Shown: positions 1-9,742, numbered from the stretch's first letter. The stretch is 38,607 bases of DNA from Cypionkella sp. (GCA_025458525.1 JALOSF010000019.1:1-38607); one strand, 5' to 3'. Numbers and translations: made by a program. Notes: generated from the letters alone by a model not told the origin.

Positions 1-1287
1 GATGTGCCGCAGCGCGAAACCGGGATGACGGCTTATGAGATGATGCTGTCGGAATCGCAAGAACGCATGCTGATGGTTCTGAAACCGGAACTCGAAGACG
101 TGGCCCGGGCGATTTTTGCCAAATGGGATCTGGATTTCGCCATCGTCGGCGAAACCATCCCCGAAGACCGTTTCCTGATCCTGCATGGCAATGACGTCAA
201 GGCCGATCTGCCGCTGTCGAAACTGTCCTCGACCGCGCCCGAATATGACCGCCCTTGGGTCGAGACGCCACCCGCAGCCCCCTTGGCCGAGGTGCCCGCC
301 ATCGCGCCGCTTGACGGCCTGCGCGCGCTGATCTCCAGCCCCAGCTATGCCCACAAGGCCTGGGTGTGGGAGCAATATGACAGCCAGGTCGGGGCCGATA
401 CCATGGTGACGCCCGGCCTGCCTGCGGGCGTCGTGCGGGTGCATGGTACGCACAAGGCGTTGGCCTTCACCTCGGACGTGACCCCGCGCTATGTCAAGGC
501 CAACCCGTTCGAGGGCGGCAAGCAGGCCGTGGCCGAAGCCTATCGCAACCTGACCGCGATGGGCGCCACCCCGCTGGCCACGACCGACAACCTGAACTTC
601 GGCAACCCCGAAAAGCCGGAAATCATGGGTCAGCTTGTGGGCGCGATCAAAGGGATCGGCGCAGCCGTCGCGGCCCTCGATATGCCCATCGTGTCGGGCA
701 ACGTCTCGCTTTACAACGAAACCGATGGCTCTGGCATCCTGCCCACGCCCACCATCGGCGCGGTCGGCATCTTGCACAATCTTGGCGATCTGATCCATGG
801 CACGCCAAAGACCGGCGATCTTGCGGTTCTGGTCGGCGCGCCGGGCAGCCATCTTGGCCAGTCCGCGCTGCTCGCCGAAGCGGCCGGGATCGAGGCGGGC
901 GATGCCCCCCCCGTCGATCTGGCCGCGGAAAAGCGGCATGGCGATTTCATCCGCGCCCAGGCCAAGGCGCTGCGCTGCTGCACCGATCTGTCCGATGGCG
1001 GGCTTGCGCTTGCCGCCTTCGAAATGGCCGAGGCAGCGGGGCTTGGCGTCGATCTGGAAAGCGCCGATATCGCCCAGCTGTTTGGCGAAGATCAGGCGCG
1101 CTATCTGGTCGCGCTTGACCCGGCGCAGTTTCACAGCCTGAAGGGCGCGGCCCATGCGGCGGGCGTTCCGCTGTCGGTCGTGGGGCGTTTTGGCGGCGAC
1201 ACCGTCACGCTCGGCGGCCATTCGGCCCCGCTTGCAGAGTTGAGCGCCACCTATCGCCACGCTTTCGCACAGGTCCTTGGCGTCTGA
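1..1287 (+). CDS. purL: Phosphoribosylformylglycinamidine synthase subunit PurL, C-terminal part (5' end outside window)
   Basis: This is the large subunit of FGAM synthase, which converts FGAR to FGAM with ATP and ammonia from glutamine in purine synthesis. The frame is open from base 1 and gives 428 residues, which fits roughly the last three fifths of the small-type PurL (about 720 residues) used with PurS and PurQ. Visible family segments include [16 protein letters not shown] near the start, [30 protein letters not shown]-like '[14 protein letters not shown]', '[10 protein letters not shown]', and '[10 protein letters not shown]' in the second AIRS-type half. The GTG at base 4 is an internal valine, not the start. 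bolA and grxD follow on the same strand 73 bases later, so the three may be co-transcribed. Identification is secure; only the 5' end is missing. Confidence 0.96.
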   Translation, partial: DVPQRETGMTAYEMMLSESQERMLMVLKPELEDVARAIFAKWDLDFAIVGETIPEDRFLILHGNDVKADLPLSKLSSTAPEYDRPWVETPPAAPLAEVPAIAPLDGLRALISSPSYAHKAWVWEQYDSQVGADTMVTPGLPAGVVRVHGTHKALAFTSDVTPRYVKANPFEGGKQAVAEAYRNLTAMGATPLATTDNLNFGNPEKPEIMGQLVGAIKGIGAAVAALDMPIVSGNVSLYNETDGSGILPTPTIGAVGILHNLGDLIHGTPKTGDLAVLVGAPGSHLGQSALLAEAAGIEAGDAPPVDLAAEKRHGDFIRAQAKALRCCTDLSDGGLALAAFEMAEAAGLGVDLESADIAQLFGEDQARYLVALDPAQFHSLKGAAHAAGVPLSVVGRFGGDTVTLGGHSAPLAELSATYRHAFAQVLGV

Positions 1288-1360
1288 CGCGCCAAGCTGC
1301 GCCTTGCAGCTTTGCCGCGCCACGCCTAGATTTGTCCAAAGACAAGAACAGGAGCCGCCC

Positions 1361-1597
1361 ATGCCCATCGACGCCCGCGACATCGAAACCCTGATCCGAG
1401 CCAGCTTTCCACAGGCGCGCATCACGGTGCAGGGCGATGACGGACAGCATTTTTCGGCCGAAGTGGTGGACGAATCCTTTCGTGGCCTGAACCGCGTGCA
1501 GCAACAGCGCGCGGTTTATGCCGCCCTGAAAGGCAAGATGGATGGCGCACATGGCGAACTCCACGCGCTCGCCCTCACCACCCGCGCCCCCGATTAA
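1361..1597 (+). CDS. bolA: BolA family protein
   Basis: A 78-residue BolA-type protein. BolA proteins bind monothiol CGFS glutaredoxins and share a [2Fe-2S] cluster, acting in iron-sulfur trafficking or iron sensing. The family core is seen as DGQHFSAEVVDESFRGLNRV (residues 27–46) followed by QQQRAVYAAL, and the C-terminal His of GELHALAL (His68) and His30 are candidate cluster ligands. The chosen ATG has AGGAG 7 bases upstream; a longer reading from an earlier ATG would add a low-complexity leader with no family match. The CGFS glutaredoxin gene starts 16 bases after the stop, the usual partner arrangement, which supports a joint Fe-S role. Confidence 0.93.
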   Translation: MPIDARDIETLIRASFPQARITVQGDDGQHFSAEVVDESFRGLNRVQQQRAVYAALKGKMDGAHGELHALALTTRAPD

Positions 1598-1613
1598 CCA
1601 AAGGATCAGCCAG

Positions 1614-1973
1614 ATGAGCGCACAAGACCAGATCAAGGACACCATCACCAAGAACGATGTGGTGTTGTTTATGAAAGGCACCAAGATGATGCCGCAATGC
1701 GGGTTCTCGTCCCGCGTCGCCGGGGTTCTGAACTACATGGGCGTTGACTTTGCCGATGTGAACGTGCTGGCCGATGCCGAAATCCGCCAAGGCATCAAGG
1801 ATTTCAGCGACTGGCCCACCATCCCGCAGCTCTATGTGAAGGGCGAATTCATCGGCGGCTGCGACATCGTCACCGAAATGACCCTGTCGGGTGAGCTTGA
1901 CGCGCTGTTCGAAGCCAAGGGCGTTGCCTTTGACAAGGACGCCGCCAACAAGATCCGCGAAGCGAACGCTTAA
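1614..1973 (+). CDS. grxD: Monothiol glutaredoxin, Grx4/GrxD family
   Basis: A 119-residue monothiol glutaredoxin. The active-site CGFS is at residues 29–32 and the downstream WPTIPQLYVKGEFIGGCDI block (67–85) holds the cis-Pro and the glutathione-binding GG-C-D residues. This class binds a glutathione-ligated [2Fe-2S] cluster as a homodimer or as a heterodimer with BolA, delivering clusters to apoproteins. It directly follows bolA on the same strand. The start at 1614 matches family length and removes a non-homologous leader that overlaps the end of bolA. A bidirectional hairpin terminator follows at 2011–2033. Confidence 0.96.
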   Translation: MSAQDQIKDTITKNDVVLFMKGTKMMPQCGFSSRVAGVLNYMGVDFADVNVLADAEIRQGIKDFSDWPTIPQLYVKGEFIGGCDIVTEMTLSGELDALFEAKGVAFDKDAANKIREANA

Positions 1974-2010
1974 GGCATCACCTTAACTTTGCCCCGCAAC
2001 CCATAGAAAA

Positions 2011-2033
2011 GGTCCGCATTTTGCGGGCCTTTC
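2011..2033. terminator. Bidirectional intrinsic terminator between grxD and mliC
   Basis: An 8-bp stem, GGTCCGCA pairing with TGCGGGCC through one G·U wobble, has a TTT loop. TTTC follows on the plus strand and TTTTC on the minus strand. It sits between the convergent stops of grxD (1973) and the mliC-type gene (2035), so it can serve both. Confidence 0.65.
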
Positions 2034-2034
2034 A

Positions 2035-2379
2035 TCATTCCAAGGTGGTGCAGGCAAGGATTTGCGTCTCGACCCCGTCCTCGCGCCAAAAGATCGTCGC
2101 CTCGGCCCCCTTTGACCACAGCACATAGCTCGCCCCACCCGAGGGCCAGGAATACTTCGCGCCCGAGGCTGCGACTTCCTGATACAGCAGGATCTGTTCG
2201 CCCTCGATATGCATCACCAGCACGGACTCCTGCTCTCCGGTGACAAAGGTCGCGGGGATCTGCACGTCGCGATCGCAGGTATAGCGCACGTATTGCACGT
2301 TCAGCCCTTCGGCAAAGCCGGGCGTGGCAAGGCCAAGCGCCGCAAGCCCCAGCGCGGCAAAACCAAGGACGGTCTTCAT
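2035..2379 (-). CDS. MliC/PliC-type lysozyme inhibitor, secreted
   Basis: A 114-residue exported protein. Residues 1–23 form a signal peptide (MKT, hydrophobic core, ATPGFA). The mature part has the MliC fold signature: YTC at 33–35, SGAKYSW at 72–78, LWSKGAEATIFW at 87–98, and a late Cys110 that could pair with Cys35. MliC/PliC proteins bind the active site of C-type lysozyme through the conserved Ser/Lys loop (here SGAKY). No lipobox is seen, so a periplasmic (PliC-like) form is more likely than a lipoprotein. Its ATG overlaps the zapA stop as ATGA, implying translational coupling to the division genes upstream. Confidence 0.85.
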   Translation of the reverse strand: MKTVLGFAALGLAALGLATPGFAEGLNVQYVRYTCDRDVQIPATFVTGEQESVLVMHIEGEQILLYQEVAASGAKYSWPSGGASYVLWSKGAEATIFWREDGVETQILACTTLE

Positions 2380-2750
2380 GCTTTCGTCCTTTCCTCGATA
2401 CGCTCGGCCAAGGCTTCGGCACGGGCCGCGATTTCGGCCATGGTTTCAAAAACCTGCGGCGGAATGACCGGCACCTCGATCTTTTCCGGCTGCGGGGCGG
2501 GCCGCGCCTCCAGCTTGGCCAGTTTTTCCTTCAGCTGGCGGTTCTCATCCTCGACCGCCGCCGTCTTGTCGGCCAGCATCAACCCCGACATGAGCAGCAT
2601 CCGCGCCTCGGGCAGACGCCCCATCTGCTGCACCAATGGCTCGGCTTCCGCGTTCAGCATCGCCGCCGCCGCACGCAGGAAATGTTCTTCGCCGCTCTGA
2701 CAGGCCACCTGAAAGTCGCGCCCGCCGATGGTGATCGTGACATCAGGCAT
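2376..2750 (-). CDS. zapA: Cell division protein ZapA
   Basis: A 124-residue ZapA homologue. The N-terminal globular part begins [16 protein letters not shown], the typical ZapA beta-strand entry, followed by EEHFLRAAAAMLNAE and an alpha-helical coiled coil over about residues 60–85 (LADKTAAVEDENRQLKEKLA). ZapA cross-links FtsZ protofilaments and tightens the Z-ring. Its start overlaps the end of the upstream coiled-coil gene by 8 bases with GGAGG as ribosome site, and its stop overlaps the mliC-type gene by 4 bases, so the three genes form one tightly packed unit. A C-terminal tail rich in Pro and Glu/Ala follows the helix. Confidence 0.92.
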   Translation of the reverse strand: MPDVTITIGGRDFQVACQSGEEHFLRAAAAMLNAEAEPLVQQMGRLPEARMLLMSGLMLADKTAAVEDENRQLKEKLAKLEARPAPQPEKIEVPVIPPQVFETMAEIAARAEALAERIEERTKA

Positions 2751-3264
2751 TCTGCACCTCCTCCTCGGCCGGGGCTGCCAGCGGCTCCAGCGCCGCGATC
2801 AGCTCGTCAAGTTCGGCCGCTTCGGCCGCGCGCAGCGCCCGCAAGGCCTCAAGCTCGGTCAGCATCGCCTTGTTGATCAGATGCGGCTCGACCCGGCCCT
2901 CGGCCTGCGCCTCGGTCATCAGCCGCAACTGCTCGCGCAGCGACACCACGGTTTTCTTCAGCCGCTGCACCTCCAGCCCCTGCACGTCAAGCAGCTTGGT
3001 CAGCCGATCCACCTCGGCCTCCAGCGCCTGCTGCTTGCCGCTGTCCTGCTGCCCGCGCAGCGCGCGCACCCGCTCGTTCAGCTGGGCACTCAGCATGCGT
3101 TCTTCGTCCAGCGCCTCGTTCAGCCGGGCAATCTCTGCCTCGGCCACCCCGTCGGCAAGTGTGGCAACCGGCGCGCCCGCCTCGGACCCCACCTGCTCGA
3201 CCCCTGCGCCAATCCGCATCAGCGCGGCGGTGATGCGGCGCTCCAATTCGGCTATGTTATCCAT
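2743..3264 (-). CDS. zauP: Coiled-coil protein upstream of ZapA (ZauP-like)
   Basis: A 173-residue, largely alpha-helical protein with long heptad-like stretches (for example [20 protein letters not shown] and [20 protein letters not shown]). In Caulobacter the protein encoded directly upstream of zapA, ZauP, is a coiled-coil partner that works with ZapA to focus the Z-ring; this gene has the same place, strand and architecture. The start at 3264 has GAGG a few bases upstream; a longer reading would add 49 residues without helical character. The ZauP assignment rests on synteny and coiled-coil character rather than on a recognised motif. Confidence 0.72.
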   Translation of the reverse strand: MDNIAELERRITAALMRIGAGVEQVGSEAGAPVATLADGVAEAEIARLNEALDEERMLSAQLNERVRALRGQQDSGKQQALEAEVDRLTKLLDVQGLEVQRLKKTVVSLREQLRLMTEAQAEGRVEPHLINKAMLTELEALRALRAAEAAELDELIAALEPLAAPAEEEVQNA

Positions 3265-3485
3265 GCCCCCTCTTTCCCGGCTGCCCCGGTGTCTTGCTTC
3301 GGTCAGTGTCTGACCCGTCTGCGGCACATCGGCCAACGTGCGAATCGCTCCGATCGCCGTCTTGGGTGATCTTAACCCAATCCGCATCCAAGGAACGCCC
3401 CATATCGTCAAGACCTTGCCCGGCGTGCTTGATCTTGCCGCAGGGGGTGGTAAGGAACCCCAACCGCCCCATCAGCACGAGGATT

Positions 3486-5507
3486 ATGGCCTTGGATATC
3501 CAGACCCTGCGCGACCGTCACCCCGATCACTGGATGCGCGCCACCGCCATCCGCGCCCTGACGCTCGATGCCGTCGCCGCCGCCAATTCGGGCCATTCCG
3601 GCATGCCGATGGGCATGGCCGATGTGGCGACCGTGCTGTTTGCCAATCACCTCAAGTTCGATGCAAGCGCGCCGCGCTGGCCGGACCGCGACCGGTTCAT
3701 CCTGTCGGCAGGGCATGGCTCGATGCTGCTTTACAGCCTGATGTATCTGACCCGCTACCCGGACATGACGCTGGACCAGGTGAAGAATTTCCGCCAATGG
3801 GGCGCGATCACCGCAGGCCACCCGGAATACGGCCATGTCTCGGGCGCGGAAACCACCACCGGCCCGCTGGGTCAGGGCATTTCCAACGCCGTCGGCTTTG
3901 CGATGGCCGAGGAATCGCTGCGCGCCCGTTGGGGGGCCAAGGTGCAGGATCACTACACCTATGTGATCGCGGGCGACGGCTGCCTGATGGAAGGCGTCAG
4001 CCAAGAGGCCATCGGTCTGGCCGGCAAGCACAAGCTCAGCCGCCTGATCGTGCTGTGGGATGACAACGGGATCACCATCGACGGCAAGGTGTCGATCGCC
4101 GATGTGACCGATCAAAAGGCGCGCTTTGCCGCAAGCGGTTGGGATGTGTTTTCCTGCGACGGGCACGATCCCGAGGATATCGACCGCGCCATCACCGCCG
4201 CCAAGGCCAGCCCCGGCCCGGCGATGATCGCCTGCAAGACGCATATCGCGATCGGCCATGCGGCGCAGGACACGTCCAAGGGCCATGGCGCGCTGACCGA
4301 CAAGGCGCAATTGCAGGCCGCCAAGGATGTCTATGGCTGGCCGGGCGGGCCGTTCGAGGTGCCTGCCGACGTGAAGTCCTGGTGGGAAGCCGTTGGCGCC
4401 AAAGGCAAATCCGCGCGTGCGGAATGGGAGGCGCGGCTTGCCGCCTTGTCGCCCGCGAAACAGGCCGAATTTGCCCGCATCTTTGCCGGCGACGCGCCAA
4501 ACAAACTGGCCGCCACCATTCGCGCGGTCAAGAAGCAGGCCGTGGAAGACCTGCCCAAGCTCGCCACCCGCGCGGCATCGGAAAAGGTGCTGGCAGCGGT
4601 CAACCCGGTGATGCAGGAAACCATCGGCGGCTCGGCCGACCTGACGGGGTCGAACAACACCAAGACGGCCGATCTGGGCGTGTTCTCGCCCGAGGATCGC
4701 AAGGGCCGCTATGTCTATTACGGCATCCGCGAACACGGGATGGCGGCGGCGATGAACGGCATGGCCCTGCACGGTGGCGTGCGCCCCTATGGCGGCACCT
4801 TCATGTGCTTTACCGACTATGCCCGCCCGTCGATGCGCCTGTCGGCCCTGATGCAGGTTCCGGTGGTCTATGTGATGACCCACGACTCCATCGGTCTGGG
4901 CGAGGATGGCCCGACCCACCAGCCGGTCGAACATCTGGCGATCAGCCGCGCCACGCCGAACACCTACGTCATCCGCCCCGCCGATCTGGTCGAAACCGCC
5001 GAGGCCTGGGAAGTGGCGCTGTCGTCGAAAACCACGCCCACCGTGCTGGCGCTCAGCCGCCAGAACCTGCCTGCGGTGCGCAAAACCCACACCAACCAGA
5101 ACCTTGTCGCCAAGGGCGGCTATGTGCTGGAGGAGGCGACCGGCAAGCGTCAGGTCATCCTGATGGCGACCGGGTCCGAGGTGGAAATCGCGCTGAAGGC
5201 CCGCGCCCTGCTCGAGGCCGAAGGGATCGGCACCCGCGTCGTCTCGCTCCCCTGCTGGGAGTTGTTCGAGGAGCAGGATCAGGCCTATCGCCGCAAGGTG
5301 CTGCCGCCCGGCGCGGTGCGTGTGGCGATCGAGGCGGGCATCCGCTTTGGCTGGGACCGCTGGCTGTTCGGCGAAGGCGGCAAGCGCGAGAAATCGGGCT
5401 TCATCGGGATGCACGGCTTTGGCGCCTCGGCCCCGGCGGAACGGCTTTATGCCGAATTCGGGATCACGGCAGAGGCGACGGCGGCCAAGGCCAAATCGCT
5501 GCTCTGA
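3486..5507 (+). CDS. tkt: Transketolase
   Basis: A 673-residue thiamine-diphosphate transketolase of the pentose phosphate and Calvin pathways. Seen in order: [17 protein letters not shown] with the phosphate/ThDP-contacting His37; [12 protein letters not shown]; the ThDP-Mg motif [13 protein letters not shown] followed by [13 protein letters not shown] in the middle domain; [20 protein letters not shown] in the pyrimidine domain; and the C-terminal [11 protein letters not shown]. Length is normal. The ATG is preceded by GAGG and matches family N-termini. It is divergent from the zauP–zapA unit across 221 bases (3265–3485), which must hold promoters for both; I could not pick convincing -35/-10 pairs there. 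Confidence 0.97.
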   Translation: MALDIQTLRDRHPDHWMRATAIRALTLDAVAAANSGHSGMPMGMADVATVLFANHLKFDASAPRWPDRDRFILSAGHGSMLLYSLMYLTRYPDMTLDQVKNFRQWGAITAGHPEYGHVSGAETTTGPLGQGISNAVGFAMAEESLRARWGAKVQDHYTYVIAGDGCLMEGVSQEAIGLAGKHKLSRLIVLWDDNGITIDGKVSIADVTDQKARFAASGWDVFSCDGHDPEDIDRAITAAKASPGPAMIACKTHIAIGHAAQDTSKGHGALTDKAQLQAAKDVYGWPGGPFEVPADVKSWWEAVGAKGKSARAEWEARLAALSPAKQAEFARIFAGDAPNKLAATIRAVKKQAVEDLPKLATRAASEKVLAAVNPVMQETIGGSADLTGSNNTKTADLGVFSPEDRKGRYVYYGIREHGMAAAMNGMALHGGVRPYGGTFMCFTDYARPSMRLSALMQVPVVYVMTHDSIGLGEDGPTHQPVEHLAISRATPNTYVIRPADLVETAEAWEVALSSKTTPTVLALSRQNLPAVRKTHTNQNLVAKGGYVLEEATGKRQVILMATGSEVEIALKARALLEAEGIGTRVVSLPCWELFEEQDQAYRRKVLPPGAVRVAIEAGIRFGWDRWLFGEGGKREKSGFIGMHGFGASAPAERLYAEFGITAEATAAKAKSLL

Positions 5508-5524
5508 CCGGCAACGGGGGAAAG

Positions 5525-5545
5525 GCGCGGTCCCACGGGCCGCGC
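5525..5545. terminator. Possible hairpin between convergent tkt and dipeptidase genes
   Basis: GCGCGG pairs with CCGCGC around TCCCACGGG in the 52-base gap between the two convergent stops. There is no U-tract on either side, so termination here would need Rho or a different element. Confidence 0.25.
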
Positions 5546-5559
5546 AGGCAGCCCCGCGA

Positions 5560-6633
5560 TCAGGCGCCCCAGGTTCGGCGCAACACCGCCATCCAGTTGC
5601 CCCAGGCCAGCTTTTGCAGCAGCGCCTTGTCGATCCCGTGATCGCGCAGCGCCTGCACCAGCACCGGAAGACCCGTGACATCGCCGATCGGGGCGGGAAT
5701 GGTCGCGCCATCAAAATCTGACCCGAAGCCCACATGATCGGGCCCCAGATGTGTCAGCAGATGATCCAGATGCCGCAGCAAAGGATCAAGCGTCATGTCG
5801 GGCGACTTGCGGCCATCCTCGCGCAGGAACACGGTCGCGAAATTTATCCCCACCATGCCACCCGTGTCGCGGATCATCGCCAATTGCCGATCCGTCAGAT
5901 TGCGGGTCGAAGGCGTGACCGACCAGGCGTTGGAATGGGTGGCGACCAGCGGCGCGTCGGACAGGCGCGCCACATCGTCAAACCCCTTTGCGTTCAGATG
6001 GCTGACATCAATCAGGATCCCCAGCGCATTACAGGCCCGCACCAGCCGCGCCCCCGCCTCTGTCAGCCCCGGCCCGGTATCGGGATCGCCCGGAAAGCGG
6101 AAGGGCACGCCATGGCCAAAGATCGTCGGCCTGCTCCACACCGGGCCAAGGGAGCGCAGGCCAAGCCCGTGGAACCGGTGCAGCATCTCGCAGCCCGGAT
6201 CGATGGCCTCGGCCCCCTCCATATGCATGACACCGGCAATCGCCCCCTCCTGCCGCGCCGCCTCGATCTCGGCGACGGTATGGCACAGCCGAAAGGCCCC
6301 GCCGCTGGCCTGCGCCATCCAGTGCAGATCGTCGGCCATACGATGCGCCACATGCAAGGCGGTGTGCTGCGGCACGGGGTCCGGCAGGGGCAGGTCATAG
6401 GGCGGTGCATCCATCATCGCATCCAACCCCGCCGAGGCCGCCCCCCCGGAAGACGGGACATAGATCGCGAACATCCCGCCGCCAAAGCCCGCGGCCTGCA
6501 TGCGTGGCAGATCAAGATGGCCCTTGCCATCGCCGCGCAACCAGATCTCGTCTCGCCGCTCGGGTGCGGAAAACAGCCGCAACAGCAAATCGTTATGCCC
6601 GTCGAACACCGGGGTTGGGCGATGGCCGGTCAT
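5560..6633 (-). CDS. Membrane dipeptidase family protein (peptidase M19)
   Basis: A 357-residue M19 (renal dipeptidase-like) metallopeptidase that would hydrolyse dipeptides, often including D-residues. Zinc-ligand motifs are visible: DGHNDLLL (His13, Asp15), HMEGAEAI (Glu139), DVSHLN (His212), ATHSNAWSV (His233) and GFGSDFDG near the C-terminus. No signal peptide is seen, so it is likely cytoplasmic. The ATG at 6633 overlaps the copA stop as ATGA; a GTG four codons upstream is possible but less likely. Coupling to copA looks positional; I know of no direct functional link to copper. Confidence 0.9.
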   Translation of the reverse strand: MTGHRPTPVFDGHNDLLLRLFSAPERRDEIWLRGDGKGHLDLPRMQAAGFGGGMFAIYVPSSGGAASAGLDAMMDAPPYDLPLPDPVPQHTALHVAHRMADDLHWMAQASGGAFRLCHTVAEIEAARQEGAIAGVMHMEGAEAIDPGCEMLHRFHGLGLRSLGPVWSRPTIFGHGVPFRFPGDPDTGPGLTEAGARLVRACNALGILIDVSHLNAKGFDDVARLSDAPLVATHSNAWSVTPSTRNLTDRQLAMIRDTGGMVGINFATVFLREDGRKSPDMTLDPLLRHLDHLLTHLGPDHVGFGSDFDGATIPAPIGDVTGLPVLVQALRDHGIDKALLQKLAWGNWMAVLRRTWGA

Positions 6634-9065
6634 CGCACCGCCCACCCCTGATCGCGGCGCACCGGCGCAAGGCCGCGCAGGCGCAGCGCATTGGTCAGCA
6701 CGAACACCGATGACAGCGCCATGGCCCCCGCCGCCAGCACCGGCGACAGGCCCGGGCCGCCAAAGGGCACCAACACCCCCGCCGCAACCGGGATCAGCGC
6801 GGCATTGTAGCCAAAGGCCCAGACCAGATTTTGTCGGATGTTGCGCAAGGTGGCGCGACCGATCGCAATGGCATCCACCACCGCCAGCGGATCGCCCCGC
6901 ATCAGGACCACATCCCCCGCTTCGATCGCAATATCCGTGCCGGTCCCCATCGCAATGCCCACCGCTGCGGCCGCAAGCGCCGGGGCATCATTGATCCCGT
7001 CGCCGACAAAGGCAAGCCCGGGCCCCGCGGCGCGGATCGCGGCCAGCTTGCCATCGGGCAGCACCCCGGCCTCGACCACGGCAATCCCAAGGCGCGAGGC
7101 CACCACCTCTGCCGCCGCCTGGGTGTCGCCCGAAATCATCCGCACGCCCAGACCCATCGCCTGAAGGGCGGCCACGGCTTGCGCGGCATGTGGCTTGAGC
7201 GCATCGGCCACCGTGATCAGCCCCGTCACCGTGCCACCTTGCGCGACAAACAGCACCGATTGCCCGTCGCGCGCCGCCGCCTCGGCCGCTTGCGCCAGAT
7301 CGGGCGGCAGGGTTTCAAACAGGCGCGCGGCGCCGACGGCCACGCCCTGCCCCTCGACCACCGCCTCGGCGCCAAGGCCCGGACGCGCGACAAAGCCTGC
7401 GGCTTTGGGCAGGCGCAGCCCCTGCCGCGTCGCCTCGGCCAGCACAGCCTGCGCCAAGGGGTGTTCCGACTGGGCCTCGACCGCCGCGGCAAGGCGCAGA
7501 GAGTCCGGCGCCCCCTTGACCTGCATCACCACCGGATGCCCGGTCGTCAGCGTGCCGGTCTTGTCAAAGGCGACCTCTGTGACCTCGGCCAGCCGCTGCA
7601 TCGCCTCGCCGCGCCGGAACAGCACGCCAAGTTCGGCCGCCCGCCCGGTGCCCACCAGAATGGACACCGGAGTTGCAAGCCCCATGGCACAGGGGCAAGC
7701 GATGATCAGCACCGCCACCGCCGCGGCAACCGCCTGGGCAAGGCCCGGCCCAAACACAAGCCGCAGGGCAAATGTCAGCGCCGCGATGCCCATCACCACC
7801 GGCACGAACCACAGCGTCACCCGGTCCACCAGCGCCTGCACCGGCAGCTTGCCACCCTGCGCCTCGGCCACCATCGCGGTGATCCGCGCCAGCACCGTGG
7901 CCGCGCCCACCTCTGTCACCTCGGCCCGCAGCGCGCCGGTGCCGTTCACCGTGCCGCCGGTCAGCCGGTCGCCCGGCCCCTTGGCCACCGGCAAAGGCTC
8001 TCCGGTCAGCATCGCCTCGTCCACCGCCGATGTGCCCGACAGCACCCGGCCATCGACCGGCACCCGCTCGCCCGGGCGGATCAGCACCACCATGCCGGGC
8101 GCAAGATCGGCAACCGCGCAAGGTTTGGCCACGCCATCCGTCTCGACCAGCGCGGTCTTGGGCTGCAAGCCCACCAGCCGCGCAATCGCCGCCCCCGCCT
8201 GCCCCCGCGCCCGCGATTCCAGCGCCCGCCCCAGCAGGATCAGGGTCACGATCACCGCGGCCGCCTCGAAATACACCGCGCGCGATGCCTCGGGCACCCC
8301 TGCGGGCGCGATCAGCACCACCGTGGACCAGCCCCAGGCCGCCAGCGTGCCCACCGCGACGAGGCTGTTCATGTCTGGCCCCCCGCGCAGCAGCGCCGGA
8401 ATCCCCTTCGCCAAGAAGCGCCGCCCCGGCCCGATCAGGACCAGCGTGGTCAGCACGAACTGCATCGTCCACAGCGCCGCCTGGTCAAAGACCCCCAGCA
8501 GCCAATGGTGAAACGCCGGGATCAGATGCCCCCCCATTTCGGTCACGAACACCGGCAGGGTCAGCGCGCCCGCAAGCGCCGCATCGCGCCACAGCGCGCG
8601 GGCCTCGGCCTCGGGCGAGGGCGGGCGCGCCTCGGACACCGGGGCTGCGGCAAAGCCGGCCCGCGTCACCGCCGCCGCAAGCGCCCGCGCGTCGCCCCCC
8701 TCGACCACGCGCACATCAGCCCGGCGCAGCGCAAGGTTGGCCGAGGCCTCCAGCACCCCCGGCTGGCTGCGCAGCACCCGCTCCACCCGCCCGGTGCAGG
8801 CGGCGCAGGTCATCCCCTCGACCGAGAGCGTGATCTGCGTGCTGCGCGGCGGATAGCCCACCCGCGTCAACGCCTCGATCACCTGCGCAAGCGTGGCGGG
8901 CGGCGCGAGCCGCAGCGACACCGCTTCGGTGGACAGGTTCGCGCTGATCTCGCTGACGCCGGGAAGGCCATGCAGCGCGGCCTCGACCCGCCCCACGCAA
9001 GAGGCGCAGCTCATGGCGTCAAGACGCAAGGTCCACCGGGTTCCGCTCTTGTGGTCGCTGTCCAT
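6630..9065 (-). CDS. copA: Cu(I)-exporting P1B-type ATPase
   Basis: An 811-residue P1B-1 ATPase that pumps Cu(I) out of the cytoplasm. Two N-terminal HMA domains carry CASC (20–23) and CAAC (87–90). The core shows TGEPLP in the actuator, the membrane CPC motif ([11 protein letters not shown], near 458), the phosphorylated Asp in [10 protein letters not shown] (near 500), the SEHPLA nucleotide-binding motif, [11 protein letters not shown] (near 688), then GYNAALIP and [16 protein letters not shown], which carry the YN and MxxSS copper-site residues. The ATG at 9065 was chosen because GGAAGG lies 9 bases upstream. Its promoter at 9085–9115 has the long spacer of MerR-family targets. The M19 dipeptidase is coupled downstream and copZ is divergent. 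Confidence 0.95.
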   Translation of the reverse strand: MDSDHKSGTRWTLRLDAMSCASCVGRVEAALHGLPGVSEISANLSTEAVSLRLAPPATLAQVIEALTRVGYPPRSTQITLSVEGMTCAACTGRVERVLRSQPGVLEASANLALRRADVRVVEGGDARALAAAVTRAGFAAAPVSEARPPSPEAEARALWRDAALAGALTLPVFVTEMGGHLIPAFHHWLLGVFDQAALWTMQFVLTTLVLIGPGRRFLAKGIPALLRGGPDMNSLVAVGTLAAWGWSTVVLIAPAGVPEASRAVYFEAAAVIVTLILLGRALESRARGQAGAAIARLVGLQPKTALVETDGVAKPCAVADLAPGMVVLIRPGERVPVDGRVLSGTSAVDEAMLTGEPLPVAKGPGDRLTGGTVNGTGALRAEVTEVGAATVLARITAMVAEAQGGKLPVQALVDRVTLWFVPVVMGIAALTFALRLVFGPGLAQAVAAAVAVLIIACPCAMGLATPVSILVGTGRAAELGVLFRRGEAMQRLAEVTEVAFDKTGTLTTGHPVVMQVKGAPDSLRLAAAVEAQSEHPLAQAVLAEATRQGLRLPKAAGFVARPGLGAEAVVEGQGVAVGAARLFETLPPDLAQAAEAAARDGQSVLFVAQGGTVTGLITVADALKPHAAQAVAALQAMGLGVRMISGDTQAAAEVVASRLGIAVVEAGVLPDGKLAAIRAAGPGLAFVGDGINDAPALAAAAVGIAMGTGTDIAIEAGDVVLMRGDPLAVVDAIAIGRATLRNIRQNLVWAFGYNAALIPVAAGVLVPFGGPGLSPVLAAGAMALSSVFVLTNALRLRGLAPVRRDQGWAVR

Positions 9066-9084
9066 CGGGCATGTCCTTCCGGTT

Positions 9085-9115
9085 TCTATAGGCGCGCCCG
9101 GCACGCAAAGGTCAA
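9085..9115 (-). promoter_or_regulatory. copA promoter with 19-bp spacer (CueR/MerR-type)
   Basis: Reading the minus strand, TTGACC (9115–9110) and TATAGA (9090–9085) are separated by exactly 19 bases, the over-long spacing typical of promoters activated by MerR-family regulators such as CueR/HmrR. The -10 ends 19 bases before the copA ATG. A clear CueR dyad of the ACCTTCC/GGAAGGT kind is not evident; only the left half GACCTTT resembles it. No merR/cueR gene lies in the window. Confidence 0.5.
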
Positions 9116-9193
9116 CCCCAAGCGCATCGCCGTTGCATCACACTTGACGCCGGGCACGGCAGCGCGCATCACGTCCGAAACCCGGAGGTCAAG

Positions 9194-9391
9194 ATGACAG
9201 TCCTGTCCGTGCCCGACATGAATTGTGGCCATTGCAAAACCGCGGTCGAAACGGCGCTGCGCCCCTTGGCGGCGACCGTCACGGTCGATCTGGCGCGGCG
9301 CGAAGTGACCGTGACCGGCGCGCAAAGCCCTGCCCCGCTGCTTGCCGCGCTGGAGGCGGTGGGCTTTCCCGCGCAGATCACCGCCGCCTGA
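9194..9391 (+). CDS. copZ: Copper chaperone, CopZ-like HMA protein
   Basis: A 65-residue single heavy-metal-associated domain. The metal-binding MNCGHC motif is at residues 9–14 (Cys11, Cys14), followed by the expected beta-alpha-beta pattern and the C-terminal EAVGFPAQI. Such proteins carry Cu(I) to CopA and to copper-sensing regulators. The start has GGAGG 5 bases upstream. It is divergent from copA across 128 bases, consistent with joint copper control, although its own promoter is unclear (TTGACG at 9144–9149 with a poor -10). Confidence 0.9.
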   Translation: MTVLSVPDMNCGHCKTAVETALRPLAATVTVDLARREVTVTGAQSPAPLLAALEAVGFPAQITAA

Positions 9392-9567
9392 CCCCCGATC
9401 AGGCGCAAAAGCGCCGATCGTTGCGGGCTCGGACCAGACATTCTGTTGCGGCTTTTCCACAGGCGGATTAAAGCGTCGCGGAATTGTCATGTTTTCGTCT
9501 TGTCGCGGCCCCCGGTCGTGCCAATGTTGGAAGATGCGGCAATGCACACGGTCGGATGGAGCAGAAC

Positions 9568-9687
9568 ATGACCTCGCAACAGAATTCCACGCCTCAGCAA
9601 GGCGGCCAACAGCAGCAGCAGGGCACGGCCCCCGCGCCGCAGCAGCAGGGCGGCACGCCGGTGTTCAAGGATTGGGCATCGATCTGA
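9568..9687 (+). CDS. Small Gln-rich hypothetical protein
   Basis: A 39-residue reading frame with a GGAG ribosome site 6 bases before its ATG; an in-frame ATG four codons earlier is an alternative start. The first three quarters are almost only Gln, Pro, Gly, Thr and Ser (including QQGGQQQQQG), followed by a non-repetitive tail PVFKDWASI. There is no signal peptide or membrane segment. I do not recognise a family. The good ribosome site, the sharp end in a structured tail and the hairpin 23 bases after the stop argue that it is a real gene; its composition alone does not. Nothing else was found in the 9392–9567 stretch upstream. Confidence 0.55.
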   Translation: MTSQQNSTPQQGGQQQQQGTAPAPQQQGGTPVFKDWASI

Positions 9688-9710
9688 GGCTCAGGCTTTT
9701 GGCTTGAACC

Positions 9711-9742
9711 AGACGGGGTCAGCGGTCACGCTGGCCCCGTCT
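9711..9742 (+). terminator. Strong hairpin after the Gln-rich peptide gene
   Basis: A 13-bp stem, AGACGGGGTCAGC with GCTGGCCCCGTCT (one G·U wobble), has the loop GGTCAC and is followed only by TGATTCC. It is probably a terminator or mRNA-end stabiliser between the small gene and the TfoX-like gene; the weak U-tract lowers confidence. Confidence 0.5.

Noticed and set aside
1293-1314. Hairpin between purL and bolA
   Set aside because: Only about 7 bp pair cleanly and no U-tract follows; the genes are probably co-transcribed.
1594-1601. TTAACCAA resembling a CtrA half-site
   Set aside because: It overlaps the bolA stop codon inside a tightly packed gene pair, away from any promoter; a chance match is likely.
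3265-3485. Possible 6S RNA near zapA, as in many proteobacteria
   Set aside because: The gene after zapA here overlaps it, no ygfA homologue is present, and I could not find the long irregular hairpin with a central bubble in the zauP–tkt gap.
3408-5735. A very long open frame antisense to transketolase (775 codons)
   Set aside because: It is a mirror of the GC-rich codon use of tkt; its translation has no recognisable domain, and tkt itself is certain.
9397-9419. Hairpin after copZ (GGCGC AAAA GCGCC with flanking GATC pairs)
   Set aside because: The stem is short and followed by GTTGCGGG with no U-tract; too weak to call a terminator.
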